Positions 49,983 to 61,563 of a DNA stretch of 64,000 nucleotides are shown here, piece by piece. The position numbers and the translations under genes are program-made. The notes beneath the pieces were generated by a model, which saw nothing but the letters and a program-made list of their open reading frames with translations, had not been told where the DNA came from and did no database searches. How positions within the stretch are numbered: position 1 is the stretch's first letter; each line of letters begins with the position of its first letter. Location: assembly GCA_036850595.1 (NCBI GenBank), contig CM072152.1:19233207-19297206 (forward strand), given 5' to 3'. The DNA comes from Rhyacichthys aspro (taxonomy: Eukaryota; Chordata; Actinopteri; Gobiiformes; Rhyacichthyidae).

Positions 49983-51132
49983 GTGACTGCTCCATGTGGT
50001 TGAAGACTTACTTTTCTGCAGCCTGGTAATTCAATCCCCATCCTACAGGCCTTTAAATATCTCCTCTGAAGACCTCCCAGCAGCCACGTGTTGTAAGGTG
50101 AGACATTCCCAGGCCGGTGCACCGACCAGTCTGTCGTGCTCACTGGGCTGAGAGCAGGACCAGTCTGAGCTGCAATCTGACCACTGTCAGACCTGATTTT
50201 TCTTTGGTTTACCTCAAAGACACCTCTAAAGGGCTGTCAGTAAGTGACTGGAGGGGATTTCTGCCTCGAGTCCCCAAGACAATTCTTTTCTCTCATTCTT
50301 TCTTCATGAGTATGCTTACTTGTAATTGTTGCTGGCCAAACCAGTGCACCTTTCAGTGAATGGAGAACATACTGGTTCTGCTGCCGAAGCACCGACAGGA
50401 ACACAGCAGATGCACAGCTGCATGTGCTTTGCTGCAGGTTTTTTCCTACACTGCACTTTACTCCTTCTTCAAGAGTGACCACCTTTACCAGTAAGCCTTT
50501 TTAATGGGATAAATCAATTGGAGTGATCAGGTTCAAAACCAGATCAGGTGGCCAGTTCTTCTGAACCATCCCAGAACTGTCCAAACAGGCTGACAAGGAG
50601 AGCCTATCTTTTTTAGTCAAGCCAACTGTGTTTTAAAGGCTTCCGCATGGTACTTTGGTCGAAAGATCAGGATAAACTCCCCGACATCGAGATGTCTTCT
50701 GGGGCAATTGAAGGGCAGAAGGAGGGAGGCCCATTGACACCGGCCTATATCAACTCCAACTGTTCTGTCCACCCGGTGATCCTTACCAAGGACCCAGATG
50801 AGGTGGCCCCAGAAACCGGTGGTGAGTTTGAGCTCAAAGAAGTCACATCGTTCCCCGAAAGGGTCAATGAGAACAAAGAGGAAGAGGAGAGGTCTGATAT
50901 TGTGGTGGCGATGGACTGTCGGGCCAACGCCAAAGGCCAGCGTGAAGAGGACGCTTTGCTGGAAAATGCAAGCCAGAGCAATGAAAGTGATGACACCAGC
51001 ACAGACCACAGCCCCGAACCACCAGCGCCCCTGAAAGAGACCTCATTCTCCATTGGGCTACAGGTGGTCTTCCCTTTCCTGCTGGCTGGGTTTGGGACCG
51101 TGGCAGCCGGGATGGTGCTAGACATTGTGCAG
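49983..51132 (+). CDS. slc41a1: slc41a1 first coding exon with uORF-rich 5' UTR
   Basis: Coding begins at the ATG at 50647 (CGCATGG context) or at the in-frame ATG at 50692 (codon 16, GAGATGT), where the MSS start resembles that of human SLC41A1. The exon ends at 51132 before GTGAGA, phase 0, after 162 codons. It encodes the acidic cytosolic N-terminus with the conserved stretch [20 protein letters not shown] and the first membrane helix (about residues 137-158). The upstream boundary at 49983 is inferred. The leader holds four upstream ORFs. Confidence 0.85.
49994..50508 (+). promoter_or_regulatory. Cluster of upstream ORFs in slc41a1 leader
   Basis: Upstream ORFs begin at 49994 (11 codons), 50306 (17 codons), 50360 (44 codons, ending 50494) and about 50503 (ATGGGATAA). 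The 44-codon frame starts immediately after the stop of the preceding one (TGAATG) and is out of frame with the main ORF. If the exon starts further downstream, some of these are intronic. Confidence 0.5.
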
Positions 51133-54100
51133 GTGAGAGATTATTTCTATTCTATAACAAAATTCATAAATAAAGACATAATTTTGGATGAAAGAGAATA
51201 AAGGTCAGGAGATTTTCTTGTACTCATACTGATAAAACTTAATCACAAGTTTGAGTTTGAGTAGGAGTGACTTTATTAGGTTTACTATTGGTGGTAAATG
51301 GATTAGAGGGTGGTAGATTGGTGGTAAATGGAAGATAGCTAGAGCAATCGTAATCACTGGAGAACAAGTGCAATCGATCGGTAAATAAGTTATTTTTGAA
51401 CAAAGTCAGCACTAGCAGTTATAATGGTCAGAAGTATCAGCGATTACACAAATTAAAAAGAAGTGTAAAAGTGGTGTTAGTTTTTGCTGGCAATTTATTT
51501 TGAAATGGTTAAAGGTACATGGTATATACTGGTAAATTTTCATACTTCTACTCTCAGCTGATGGAGCTAATTCTGAGAAGACTTTTGACTGTCAAATGAC
51601 TCATTGTCTTTTTTCACTCAGAGATAAGAGCACTTCAGGCAGATCATTATCGCTGAGTCACTCAGAGGTTGATTGAGGGGTTGGCCAGTCCCTCGGTGAA
51701 CTGGTTGAACGAGCTGCGTTTTTCCTTGGCATGTGTCTGTCATTGTGCTGTGAGCTTGTGTCATGCCATGGCTTTGGGGATAGGGGGAAGGTGCCATTGC
51801 CACACACCATAGGGGTATTTACATCCTTGCCTCTGTTTGTCTATGGAGCTGGGCGATCTTATTGTGGAATGAGTGGACAGAGTTTTATCTGAAATGTGGC
51901 AAACTTTATTATACAGTGACCTATTCCTGTATTCAAATATAACCCCAAATATAGCTTGTTTTCGTTTGGGCTTTATTTGATTATGGATGGTATGGATGCA
52001 TTGTGTGTCCACACTGAGTTTGTGTGTGCAAATACAGGCTGATACCACGTTGATGGGTCATATATTTGGATAAAGTGTGATGAAGATAAAGCTAGAGGTG
52101 TCCGGCTGCCAGAACACCGGTCCAGGCACATTGTGTACACGCATACTGATGCCAACATGGTGGACCCAAGTAACCCAGCACAGAGAGTGTGAGAAGAGAG
52201 TGTTTGATAAGGCACCACATTGTACTAAGGGGGAAAAAATAATGTGGTGTCTCTAAAGTCTCCACTACTGTGTGGTTTGGTATTCTCACTAATCCAGGAA
52301 TGCAGAGGTTTGAGGTAAGAAAGTTTTCATACTGTCTCAACTTCGACATCATGCTGCTCTGGTCTCTACAGTTTCCAAAACATTAAGCACACCACTTTGT
52401 TTGAAACGGCCCAAACAGAAGGTGCAGTGCCGACCCTTAAGCCCACAACACAACATGGCTAACAACCATTTGTTAAATGAGCTGAAGTGGTCAGGCCAAA
52501 AATAACTGTTAGAGCAAGTTTAGTGCAAGTATCTATTGGGTTGTGTCACTCCTTAATACCTCATTATGACACTGTTAAGCACTGACGCAGCTAATCCCCC
52601 TGTCCTTGCAGTAAGGTAATCGTCAAACTCTCTCACTCATTCTCCTTGTTCCTCTAGTTTGGTAAGACGGCATCAGTTTCTTTAAAAGCAAACGTGAAAG
52701 CTCAGTGAGCTTTTAGTGAAAGTGTCTTTCTGTCTGTCTGAATGACACTGTCTGTGGCTTGGATACCTTGGCTTTTTTATATCACTCTCTGAAATCCCTT
52801 TCTCTCCAAATGTGACCTCTTTAACATTGGTCACTTGACCATCTACAGCACACACACACTCAGTGAGCATCTGGCCTCATTCCCACTAGAGGTTGGCCCA
52901 GAATGGACAGCCCAGGCTGGTATGGAGGAGTGAGGTGTCTGCATAGTTGTGCTCAGTGACTTGGCAGCAGAATGACCTAAAACCGTCAGCCCTCCATAAC
53001 AGCCAGTAACTTAGGACTCTAAGGTTACGAAAACTAAAGGTTACACATGGTAAAGGTCGTGGCATTCTTTCTCTTGGAATATTTATCATCAGATGTGCTC
53101 CAATGACAGCGCTCAAGTCAGTTGAGATGCAAACCAAGAATGTAAAGATGTTTGTATTACAGTAAATTGCCCTTAAATATGTTTGCCTCAAAGTCTAGCC
53201 GCCTGTGGTGTAGTGTCTGCAGACGTAAAACACCAAAATAGGTGGAAGAAGTAGGACAGAGCTTCAGCCTCAAAAACAAACAGACTAAAATACAGACACT
53301 GGTAAACAGGAAATCATAGTAGACACAAAGGTTTAACACCAGCCAAGCCTTCACTGCCCACTAGACACCGTTTATGTCTGACCACATCCACTTGGTTGGT
53401 TTTTGCACCAGAGCCACTGTAAAACCAGAGCGTGGGCCTTTTCCCTCAAACTGATTCATCATGTCTACAGCTGAATCCAAAATGACTTTAATTAAACTAG
53501 ACAAAAAACACAACTTTCACTACTTGACCTTTATTTTCAAATGATCTTTGGGACTAAACATGTCATTCTTTGGTCAACAAGATGTCAGGACACAGCCATT
53601 AACACTGAACAACAGTCTACATTCTGGTGAAGATGTGAATGATGTGCAATGGATGCACTGGAGAGTTTGAATGCTTTTGTGTTCCTCTAAGCCCTGGCTA
53701 ATCTTTCACTCTTTATAGGCTTGTCTGGAATCTCTAAAGGGTCACAGGTTACTTATGCATACTTTTTTAAACAACATATTTAAAAAGGACCTAGTGTAGG
53801 TAGACTGTGGTAACCCATTTGAAGTTATTTAACGTTGCTGATGAGTCATTTGATAAACATACTTACATGTTTGTGCTAATCAATTTAAAATATTATTCTC
53901 TTCAAAGGCAAAGGACACAAAGATGGACCCTCATCCTATTTTTCAAACTCAGTATGCAAATGACACCCCCCATGTCACCATGTCTTGTCTATGACGCTGC
54001 CAAATGCACAGACTCTAGATGCCATAAGTTCCAGCTTATGCCTCTCTGGACGGCAAGTGCAGAGATCACAAATAAAATGGGGCCATGTTACTTAACTGGG

Positions 54101-57100
54101 CAACCTGACCCTTGTAGGGTGTACATACCAGAGCTCCTATAGGTCTGTACACAGAGGTGCTGGGGTTGACCAGTCAAGTTCCTAGAACTGAGGAGGTGGC
54201 CATGGGAAGGGAGGGCTGGTTTGGCCTGCAGCCAGCAGTCCATGGAGACAACAACATATATCACCGCAGGGAGGCAAAGAGGGAGATGGTGCAGAGACAG
54301 AAGTAGAGAGGGACAGAGGAAGGCTGAAAACATGCAGCAGTGAAAGAGCATAGTGCTCACAAGGCTGCTTGGTTGGCAGAACATTTAAAAGAGCTGTGCG
54401 TGGCCTGATGATGGGGACAGTAGTTTAACCAATGCTGCAGCCTTTGGGCCTTAACAACTAATACAGGCAGTGTACAGCAGACTGGAGACACAGGAGGAGC
54501 ATCACAGTAAAACCTGTGTGTGAATACACGCCACGTAGCTACGCCTTTTCTCCCTACACACTTCTCCCTTTCCCCTTTCTTTAGTGTGTCAGTCTTGCTG
54601 ATTATTGATTCAGCTCTGGGCATGCAGGACAGTAAGTGCTATGGGCCTGTGGGACCAGCTCCAAAGATAAGCACTTTTACTGGAGAAAAATCAATGGCCT
54701 GAGTCTCTGCAATAGCTTTGTTTTTGGCCACAGCAGACCACAAACCTGCTATCAGTGCATGAACTCTAATGTAGGCACAGACTTAGTGACAAACAGGGAC
54801 CCATAGATCCTGCTCATGGCTGGCCAGCAGCCAGCAGTGGGTTATTGGAGTCAAACCTAATATTACTGACTGTACATTTCTTACTAAAGGTCATTAACTA
54901 TGTACCAGCATTGTAAAATGTCTTTTGAACACATAGTCAGCACTAGTTCGCTGACCTACATCATGCTTCACTTGGCATCAAAGTAACTTGTGTCTCATAT
55001 TTTGGATTTGAGGCATTTTAATTCTATATTGAGTATATTTGTATATATATTATATATTTGTTTGGCTCTGTTATGAAACTCCCTCCCATTTATCAGCATA
55101 CATGGTACTTTGTTCACAAGTATGAGGGCAGGTAAGTCCCAAAAAAACTCATGCGCTTTGTAATGACAAGTTTACACAGCTTATTACAAATATCATTAAT
55201 GATTCAATAGCATTTGTGATATCATATTTAGCATAACTAGAACTGCATATCCTTGTATTGAATTTTGAACAATGGCTGAACAGCCCCTCACTGGAGCTAG
55301 CGGTTGATAGAACTGGGGATTCACAAGAAAAAGAGAGAGTAGAAGCAAAACGTAGTGTGATACTGTAAATCCTTTGGCTGTGATGTCCCAGCGACCTTGT
55401 CCCTCCTAAAGAAGTGCTGGGATGATACATGGTGTACAGGTCTATTGAGACACCAGGTCAGGTTTCACTACAGAATCAATAATAAAGGACAAGGTCACAG
55501 AAAACTCTGTATCATGAATGTGAAGGAGAGGATTTGTGTTAAAGGTTTTGATGTTTTTTATCATGCTATCTTATTTTCTTATTGTTTTGCAGCACTGGAC
55601 AGTGTTCACGGAGGTATCAGAGGTGTTCATCCTTGTTCCGGCGCTCCTAGGCCTAAAAGGCAACCTGGAGATGACTTTGGCGTCAAGGCTCTCCACAGCG
55701 GTAAGAAATGTGGCTGTGTAAAAAACTGTTCTGTGTTGATATTGGTCAGATATCTGTTACAGATACTATTTCTTTGAGCATTGCCAAATCTATTTAGTCT
55801 CATTAAGCAACTCTAAGACTCCCACTTCCATTAAAAATCCTGGGGTCAAAGGTCATGCTGCCAAAGGTAACCTGGCTTTTAAAAACACCTGATAGCCACA
55901 TTCTTGCCCTCTTCTTGTATTGACCATTGTCCTCACCTGACCTCACAGGTTCAAAAAGGCAGTCTCTGTTTTCAGTGACAAAAACCCAAACACTTGTCTT
56001 TGTCAAACTCATTGAAAGAATGCTGTCAGTGTTGTCAATCCAGTCACTATCTTCATATCGAATGAAACACCAGACTTACCTGACCTAGACTCAGGACAAA
56101 GTGTGTCACCTACAGGTCTATGTGACATGGATATAGGACTTAATGTTGAAGTTTGAGGGTTTGTATCACCTAAAAACATCATTGCCATACCTCCAGTCAC
56201 AGTGATTTAAGTAAATACATTGTTCTTTTAATCCTGAGGGTCACTGACCTATAAGCATTGCTAACCTGAAGTTAGCATCAGCTACAGGTAAAAGCATAAC
56301 AGAATTAGTCCAATGTTCATCTAAAGCACCAATCCTCACATTCTTTCCATTGGCCGGTGGGAAGCAACTGACAAAGCTGATTAGCATTGCTAACAGTGGC
56401 CCACGCAGCACGAAACTCCTCATATTCACATGGAAAAAAACAGGTCTACATGTAAGTTTCTATAACCATGTATTGATCACTTTTGTGAACCATTGGGGTA
56501 AAAGGGTAAAAAAAATTATAATGAATTTTATTTTTATTTTATTTTAACGTTATGTCATGATAAAGTAGGCCATACTCTGAGACATAACTGTTGCCTCTCT
56601 GTTGGCTGGCCCCAGCACGACCAGTTTTCTTTCCACATTGTCACTAATTATGAGCAGATTAAGACCACTGTAAGATTCCTAAAGCGCTTATTACTGAAAG
56701 AAATCATGTAATCCCTAGCAGTGGCTGGCTATGGGAGTTTTTACTTTATCTGATCCTGCTTCTTTGGCTTTTTCCCTTCTTTTCAAGTCTTTGCATGTTA
56801 TTGAAATCAGCAGTTTTCTTTGGTTTTAAAGTTTGTCAAAAATAATTCATGCATCATGCATTCTTTACAAACCATAACCTTTTAACTCTCACAGTATTCA
56901 ACATTGTCTCACACCTTTTATGTTATCTATGATTCATTTTACAACATTCATTCTGTTCTGTGATGACTCCAAAACTAATCCCACCACCCACTCGCTCACT
57001 CAAAACTAAGGCATCATCATCACAAATCTTCACATAACACCAGATGCTGCTCAAATTGTGATCTTCTTCCATGCTCAGTGTTTTCTGACATCATGGTGTC

Positions 57101-60100
57101 GTAAAGATGGTTTAAAGCAACTAAAAGTAACAGCAGCTGCCCTCAGTGCCCTTTTCAGATGATTGGATTAGTGTTATCTGTCTGTATTAATGTCTAATCA
57201 GCAGCAGTGTGACCCACAGGATGTGACAGAGTTGCACACTTCCTTACTTTGTGTTTCTGTCAAGGCAGATGCATGGTGCAAAGCTGCACAGTGTATTAAA
57301 CATGATGCTCTCATCAAGCTCAGCATAGGAGATGTGAATAATCAGTTTTAATTTATAATGACAAAAAATTTAATGATAATGAAAAATTGTACTTTATAAA
57401 TTGGAAAACAGTTAAACAGCATTTTGTGATCCAACTCCTGATATCAAAAACTGCATCATTGTGCACTTATATTATTTTCAACATTGAATGGTGATGACAA
57501 ACCCTCAACAAAAATGGAGGAACACACAGTTGCTCCAGTCTGGATTTAGGTGAGTCACTTCAAATCAGGCAGTTTGACGTTACTAAAAACAGACTCAAAG
57601 ACAAAACAATGCTGCATGGGTTGTTAGTATCATCCTTTTATTGTCCACAGGCACAAGCTTTATGTTTCCTGCAGGTTTACCTCTCAGTTAAAGGTGGTTT
57701 GTAGTTTGGTTTAACACAAAGTCTTATGTGTCTGTTGTGCCCAGATGTTCTCTTTCCTAATGCATATGTAAATGCAAAGAGAAAGAGCAACTCCTCTGTT
57801 TGTGTCCTCTCACTGTGGACGAGCTTTAGGATCATAGCTCTGGATAAACAGTGGCCCACTGTAGCCACAGCCACTTGAGCATGAGTCTCTCAGAGCGTGC
57901 ACAAGCGTGTGTGTGAGAGGACAGATGAGATAAGTGCTGCTGGCCGCAGAGTGTGGGGCAAGGATCAAAGCATCTTTGTCCAGAGAACTGGCATGTTATT
58001 GTTCCGATGGGCTGAAAAGACAACAAACAACAAGCCGGCCACTCACACTCACGCACATTGACGTGTACACGCTACAGTGTGTTGACCTATGTGTGCTCTG
58101 CTCCCTCTTTCAGGCTAATATTGGCCAGATGGACACAGCCAAGGACATGTGGAAGATGATCATGGGAAACTTGGCCCTCATTCAGGTAAAAAGAAAGATC
58201 TGATTCTGTACAGTGAACCACAGTGTTTAGATCCTGTGAACAAATCAAGTTAGAGCATTAGCACATAATGACTTTACGTCCATCTCAGTTCTGTGGAGAG
58301 ATTAATTTCAAACTCAGATTACACACAACTGGTCAGGAACCCCCCCCCCCATATTGAAAAACTTCAAACTACAGATCACAGGTTTAAAGGTAGCATCTTT
58401 ATCACAACAAGATACAATTCAGGACACAAGAGATACAAGATTATTGAAAATAAAAAGAAATAATTAGTTTAGCCAATTGGTTTGTTGATTTACAAGATCA
58501 GCCACTGGTAAAGCCGTTTACATAAAGATGTTAATGTACAGACAGTGAGCATTCGCCTCTAAAGATCACTAAAATAACACTACACAACTTGGTCTTTTCT
58601 TTTGTCAGCTGCCACATTTCATAAAGGGTGTCCCTCAGGAAGCCAATTTGAAATATGGCAGTGGTTATATAATATTTGTTCATCGTTCCTGGAACACTTT
58701 TAACCAGTGCTAGCTGGCTGGCTATTTAGGGTCAGCATGCACTCACATGGGGTCACATTGCTGCTCCTATTACGGAGTGCTATCTGAGCCTCTGATGTAA
58801 TTATGAGCATATTAGACAGTGTTTTTAAAGGCTTGTTCATATGTAGTGCTTAGGCATGTTTGTCAAAGCCACAACATTCACACTTTGTTAAAGTTTTATT
58901 AACTATATCACAGCAGCGTCAATGGTCAGATTACTGAAAAACCTTAAACCAATGTCTGTGCTGGGTTTGTCCAGGTCCAGGCCACAGTGGTGGGGTTTCT
59001 TGCGTCCATTGCTGCTGTAATATTTGGATGGATCCCTGAGGGTCACTTCAGACTGGGCCACGCTGTGCTGCTGTGTGCGTCCAGCGTGGCCACTGCTTTC
59101 ATCGCCTCTCTGCTGTTGGGTATGTCAAGTACTCTGGACATGAGCGTTACACTACTCACTGTGTAAAGCCTCATTTCCTTCACTCTGTAGAGCAGAGTGG
59201 GAAGTAACTAGATACTAGAACTATTTCGACTTCTTTGTGAGTTTGATAAAGTAACTGTACTTTTAGAATGGTATTTGAGTACTTTTCCCACCTCTATCAT
59301 AGAGTTATGAGAACTACAGATGCGAAAACTACTGCATAGTACTTATTCTCTGAAACATTTATAATGACTTATGTAGCATATTCCAAGTCCATGTCCCTGT
59401 TTGCTGATGTCTTTACTTCCCTCACCCTCAGGTCTCATCATGATTGGTGTCATCATTGCATCAAGGAAAGTTGGCATTAACCCTGACAACGTGGCGACTC
59501 CGATCGCAGCCAGTCTGGGAGACCTGATCACACTGTCCCTGCTCGCCGGCATCTCAACAGGACTCTACAAGGAGCTGGGTACTGCCCCACACAATACATC
59601 TGATTTTGTTAATATGTCATATTTTAATTAAATAATGTGGGAAAATAAAAAAAAAACAAAAACAGTTAGAATAACTGTCCAAACTGGCTTACAAGGAGGA
59701 TAATGTCCACATAACTCACAATGTCTGCGTGTCACTTGATTGTTATTCTTTTCAGATGGTCAAAACAATATACTGTATACTCCCTTAAATACAGTTGTGT
59801 GGGTGTCATAGCCCTCCTACACCAAACCTTACTCTATTTAAGTGCAACAGATTTCACAACTGTTGTCCTGTTTTTGTGCTAGCATAACATCTCCACCACG
59901 AGCTCTCGTAAACTTCCCCCAGTCCTGTGTTATCAAAGCACAGACTAACATATGAGCAGAAAAACTCTGAAACATCTTGACCTAAATCTCATAACCCCTC
60001 CTTCTGTGTGAGAGTGCTGTACTCGTGCCACAACAATGTACTATATTGAGCTTATTTGGCTTATTTTGATTCAGACACACAAAAACACAGCTGGTGTCTG

Positions 60101-61563
60101 GGGCTTGTGGTTTGTCTGCTTATATATGGAGTCAAGTTAGCAGCAACATTGCCACCTACAGGCAACGTAGATGATTAGAAAAAGATTTTGACCATAAATG
60201 TAATTGTTTAACATACAAATAATACATTGTTAAATGTTTTCAGATTCAGATCAATAGTTTTCATGCTTGCTTGTAAGCTTGAAATTGGAACCTAAAATTA
60301 ATTTATATAAATAACTTCATAATATAGCTCTTGTTAGTGGTTTGTGTCTAAGTAAGGACTCCCCTATCACTTACAGAGTTCAACGACTACGCCAACCCGC
60401 TGGTATGTGCAGTGTTCGTGGCAATGTGTCCTCTGTGGGTGTTCATCGCCCGGAAGATCCCATCGACCAGAGAAGTGCTCTACTCTGGCTGGGAGCCTGT
60501 CATCATTGCCATGGCCATCAGCAGGTAAAGCACATCAAATACAAAATCATTCTAAATTAAAACCATTATTATGAGAGGCTTATGAAGGTTTACATGTATA
60601 TGATTTCCTGTAATTACACTAACTCACTGTTCCTTCTCTCTTCAGTGTTGGCGGCCTGATACTTGACAAAACTGTTACCAATCCAAACTTTGCCGGCATG
60701 GCTGTCTTCACACCTGTCATTAATGGTAAGAGTCTTCATTTATGCAAAAAGCATGTAATGTAGGTGATGTGAGAAATTCATTTAAACCAGTTAGTCGCCA
60801 TAGCCATGTGATAATATTGAAATGGAGAGGAAACAACAAGAGATGAGCAGAATCTGTTTGTGTCCCAGGTGTGGGAGGAAACCTCGTGGCCGTCCAGGCC
60901 AGTCGGATCTCCACTTATCTGCACATGAATGCTTTACCAATTGGTGACCCCAACCCTACCCCCAGGAAGTGCCCCACACCCTGCACATCTTTCTTTGGCT
61001 CCAGTGAGTGTGAAATGACCCGCTGTTTCCCTAACAACACTACAACACAAAAAGAGAAAAAGATAAAACATTGAAATGAATCTGATTCTGGATTGACTGC
61101 TCACATGCAACAAGGTGTTTACAGTTTCTGTTTTTATTCTTCAGCTGTGAACTCTCGTTCGGCCCGTGTGCTCTTCCTTCTGGTTGCTCCAGGACACCTG
61201 GTCTTCCTCTACACCATCAACTCTCTGAGGGGTGGACATACCACACTCACACCTGTCTTTATCTCCTTTTATCTGGTTGCTGCACTACTGCAGGTACGCT
61301 TCCAAGCATAGCTGCCCAGTTTCAGCCGACAACATGGATTGTTTAACTCACACTGGTTATTATTTGGTGTGTTTCAGGTGATGATCCTGCTGTACCTGGC
61401 TGACTGGATGGTGCACTGGATGTGGGGTCGAGGTATGGACCCTGATAACTTCTCCATCCCGTACCTGACAGCACTGGGCGACCTGCTGGGGACCGGCTTC
61501 TTGGCCCTTTGCTTTCACATGCGCTTTTTCATCGGGGACAGAGACTCTAATGTGGGCAACTGA
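50647..61563 (+). CDS. slc41a1: Solute carrier family 41 member 1, Mg2+ transporter (whole spliced CDS)
   Basis: Ten coding exons (50647-51132, 55593-55700, 58114-58185, 58975-59119, 59432-59578, 60377-60524, 60646-60725, 60869-61003, 61145-61293, 61378-61563) splice in frame into 551 residues, or 536 from the second ATG; human SLC41A1 has 513. The protein has two MgtE-type halves of about five helices. Half one has PALLGLKGN (178-186) and NPDNVATP with GD (287-301). Half two has P392, GGN (398-400), Q405 and DPDNFSIP with GD (511-525). These are the pore-lining signatures of MgtE channels. SLC41A1 moves Mg2+ across the plasma membrane, reported as Na+-linked efflux, and fish kidney paralogues are implicated in Mg2+ excretion. 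Identity to mammalian SLC41A1 is very high from residue 92 on. The N-terminal 90 residues are divergent and acidic. Nothing indicates damage. Confidence 0.96.
51133..55592 (+). other. slc41a1 coding intron 1
   Basis: A 4.5 kb intron with donor GTGAGA and acceptor ATTGTTTTGCAG. A short direct repeat (ATTGGTGGTAAATGGA) occurs twice near 51285 and 51318. No other exon or clear repeat family is recognised. Confidence 0.85.
55593..55700 (+). CDS. slc41a1: slc41a1 coding exon 2
   Basis: 36 codons (residues 163-198), phase 0 at both ends. It encodes [20 protein letters not shown], the first MgtE signature helix, nearly identical to mammals. The donor is GTAAGA. Confidence 0.95.
55701..58113 (+). 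other. slc41a1 coding intron 2
   Basis: A 2.4 kb AT-rich intron with no recognised exon or repeat family. A minus-strand AATAAA near 57634 is most likely chance. Confidence 0.85.
58114..58185 (+). CDS. slc41a1: slc41a1 coding exon 3
   Basis: 24 codons (residues 199-222, [20 protein letters not shown] then ALIQ), phase 0 at both ends, closely matching the mammalian ANIGHMDT segment. Acceptor CCTCTTTCAG, donor GTAAAA. Confidence 0.95.
58186..58974 (+). other. slc41a1 coding intron 3
   Basis: A 789-base intron. It contains an 11-base poly(C) run at about 58340-58350, unusual in this AT-rich sequence. Nothing else seen. Confidence 0.85.
58975..59119 (+). CDS. slc41a1: slc41a1 coding exon 4
   Basis: 145 bases encoding residues 223-270 plus one base of Gly271. 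It covers two membrane helices ([20 protein letters not shown] and the [12 protein letters not shown] stretch). The donor is GTATGT. Confidence 0.95.
59120..59431 (+). other. slc41a1 coding intron 4
   Basis: A 312-base intron, one third of which is the small hAT-like MITE at 59193-59296. Confidence 0.85.
59193..59296. mobile_element. Short hAT-like MITE
   Basis: The left end CAGAGTGGGAAGTAAC and the right end GTACTTTTCCCACCTCTA are inverted and resemble the CAGTGGTGGGAAGTAAC ends of a hAT-type MITE common in fish. Flanks CTGTAGAG and TCATAGAG match at 6 of 8 bases, as expected of a decayed 8-base target duplication. It is internally deleted with no coding capacity. Confidence 0.65.
59432..59578 (+). 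CDS. slc41a1: slc41a1 coding exon 5
   Basis: 147 bases encoding the rest of Gly271 to residue 319 plus one base of Glu320. It carries [18 protein letters not shown] (287-304), with Asp289 and Asp301 in the positions of the MgtE pore aspartates, and two helices. The donor is GTACTG. Confidence 0.96.
59579..60376 (+). other. slc41a1 coding intron 5
   Basis: A 798-base AT-rich intron. No exon or repeat is recognised. It ends in CCTATCACTTACAG. Confidence 0.85.
60377..60524 (+). CDS. slc41a1: slc41a1 coding exon 6
   Basis: 148 bases encoding Glu320 to residue 368 plus two bases of Ser369. It includes a helix ([20 protein letters not shown]) and the invariant [19 protein letters not shown] segment that opens the second MgtE half. 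The donor is GTAAAG. Confidence 0.95.
60525..60645 (+). other. slc41a1 coding intron 6
   Basis: A 121-base intron with a pyrimidine-rich end (CCTTCTCTCTTCAG). Confidence 0.9.
60646..60725 (+). CDS. slc41a1: slc41a1 coding exon 7
   Basis: 80 bases completing Ser369 and encoding residues to 395 plus one base of Gly396: [11 protein letters not shown] and the [11 protein letters not shown] stretch with Pro392 of the second MgtE signature. The donor is GTAAGA. Confidence 0.95.
60726..60868 (+). other. slc41a1 coding intron 7
   Basis: A 143-base intron. No features beyond its GTAAGA donor and GTGTCCCAG acceptor. Confidence 0.9.
60869..61003 (+). CDS. slc41a1: slc41a1 coding exon 8
   Basis: 135 bases encoding Gly396 to residue 440 plus one base of Thr441. 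It has [16 protein letters not shown] (GGN 398-400, Gln405), the canonical MgtE filter motif, then a loop with the paired cysteines of [11 protein letters not shown]. The donor is GTGAGT. Confidence 0.95.
61004..61144 (+). other. slc41a1 coding intron 8
   Basis: A 141-base intron ending in TTTATTCTTCAG. Nothing else seen. Confidence 0.9.
61145..61293 (+). CDS. slc41a1: slc41a1 coding exon 9
   Basis: 149 bases completing Thr441 and encoding residues 442-490, phase 0 at the end. It contains [20 protein letters not shown] and a further helix ([14 protein letters not shown]). The donor is GTACGC. Confidence 0.95.
61294..61377 (+). other. slc41a1 coding intron 9
   Basis: An 84-base intron, the shortest in the gene, with donor GTACGC and acceptor GGTGTGTTTCAG. 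Confidence 0.9.
61378..61563 (+). CDS. slc41a1: slc41a1 last coding exon
   Basis: 61 codons and the stop TGA at 61561-61563. It encodes [20 protein letters not shown] and [10 protein letters not shown], the second-half equivalent of the exon 5 pore motif (Asp513, Asp525), a last helix and the C-terminus [10 protein letters not shown], which parallels mammalian IGDRDTDVGD. Confidence 0.96.
   Translation: MMILLYLADWMVHWMWGRGMDPDNFSIPYLTALGDLLGTGFLALCFHMRFFIGDRDSNVGN

Noticed and set aside
50617..51125. Minus-strand frames of 126-130 codons opposite the slc41a1 first coding exon
   Set aside because: They are shadows of the real coding frame, whose translation matches SLC41A1.
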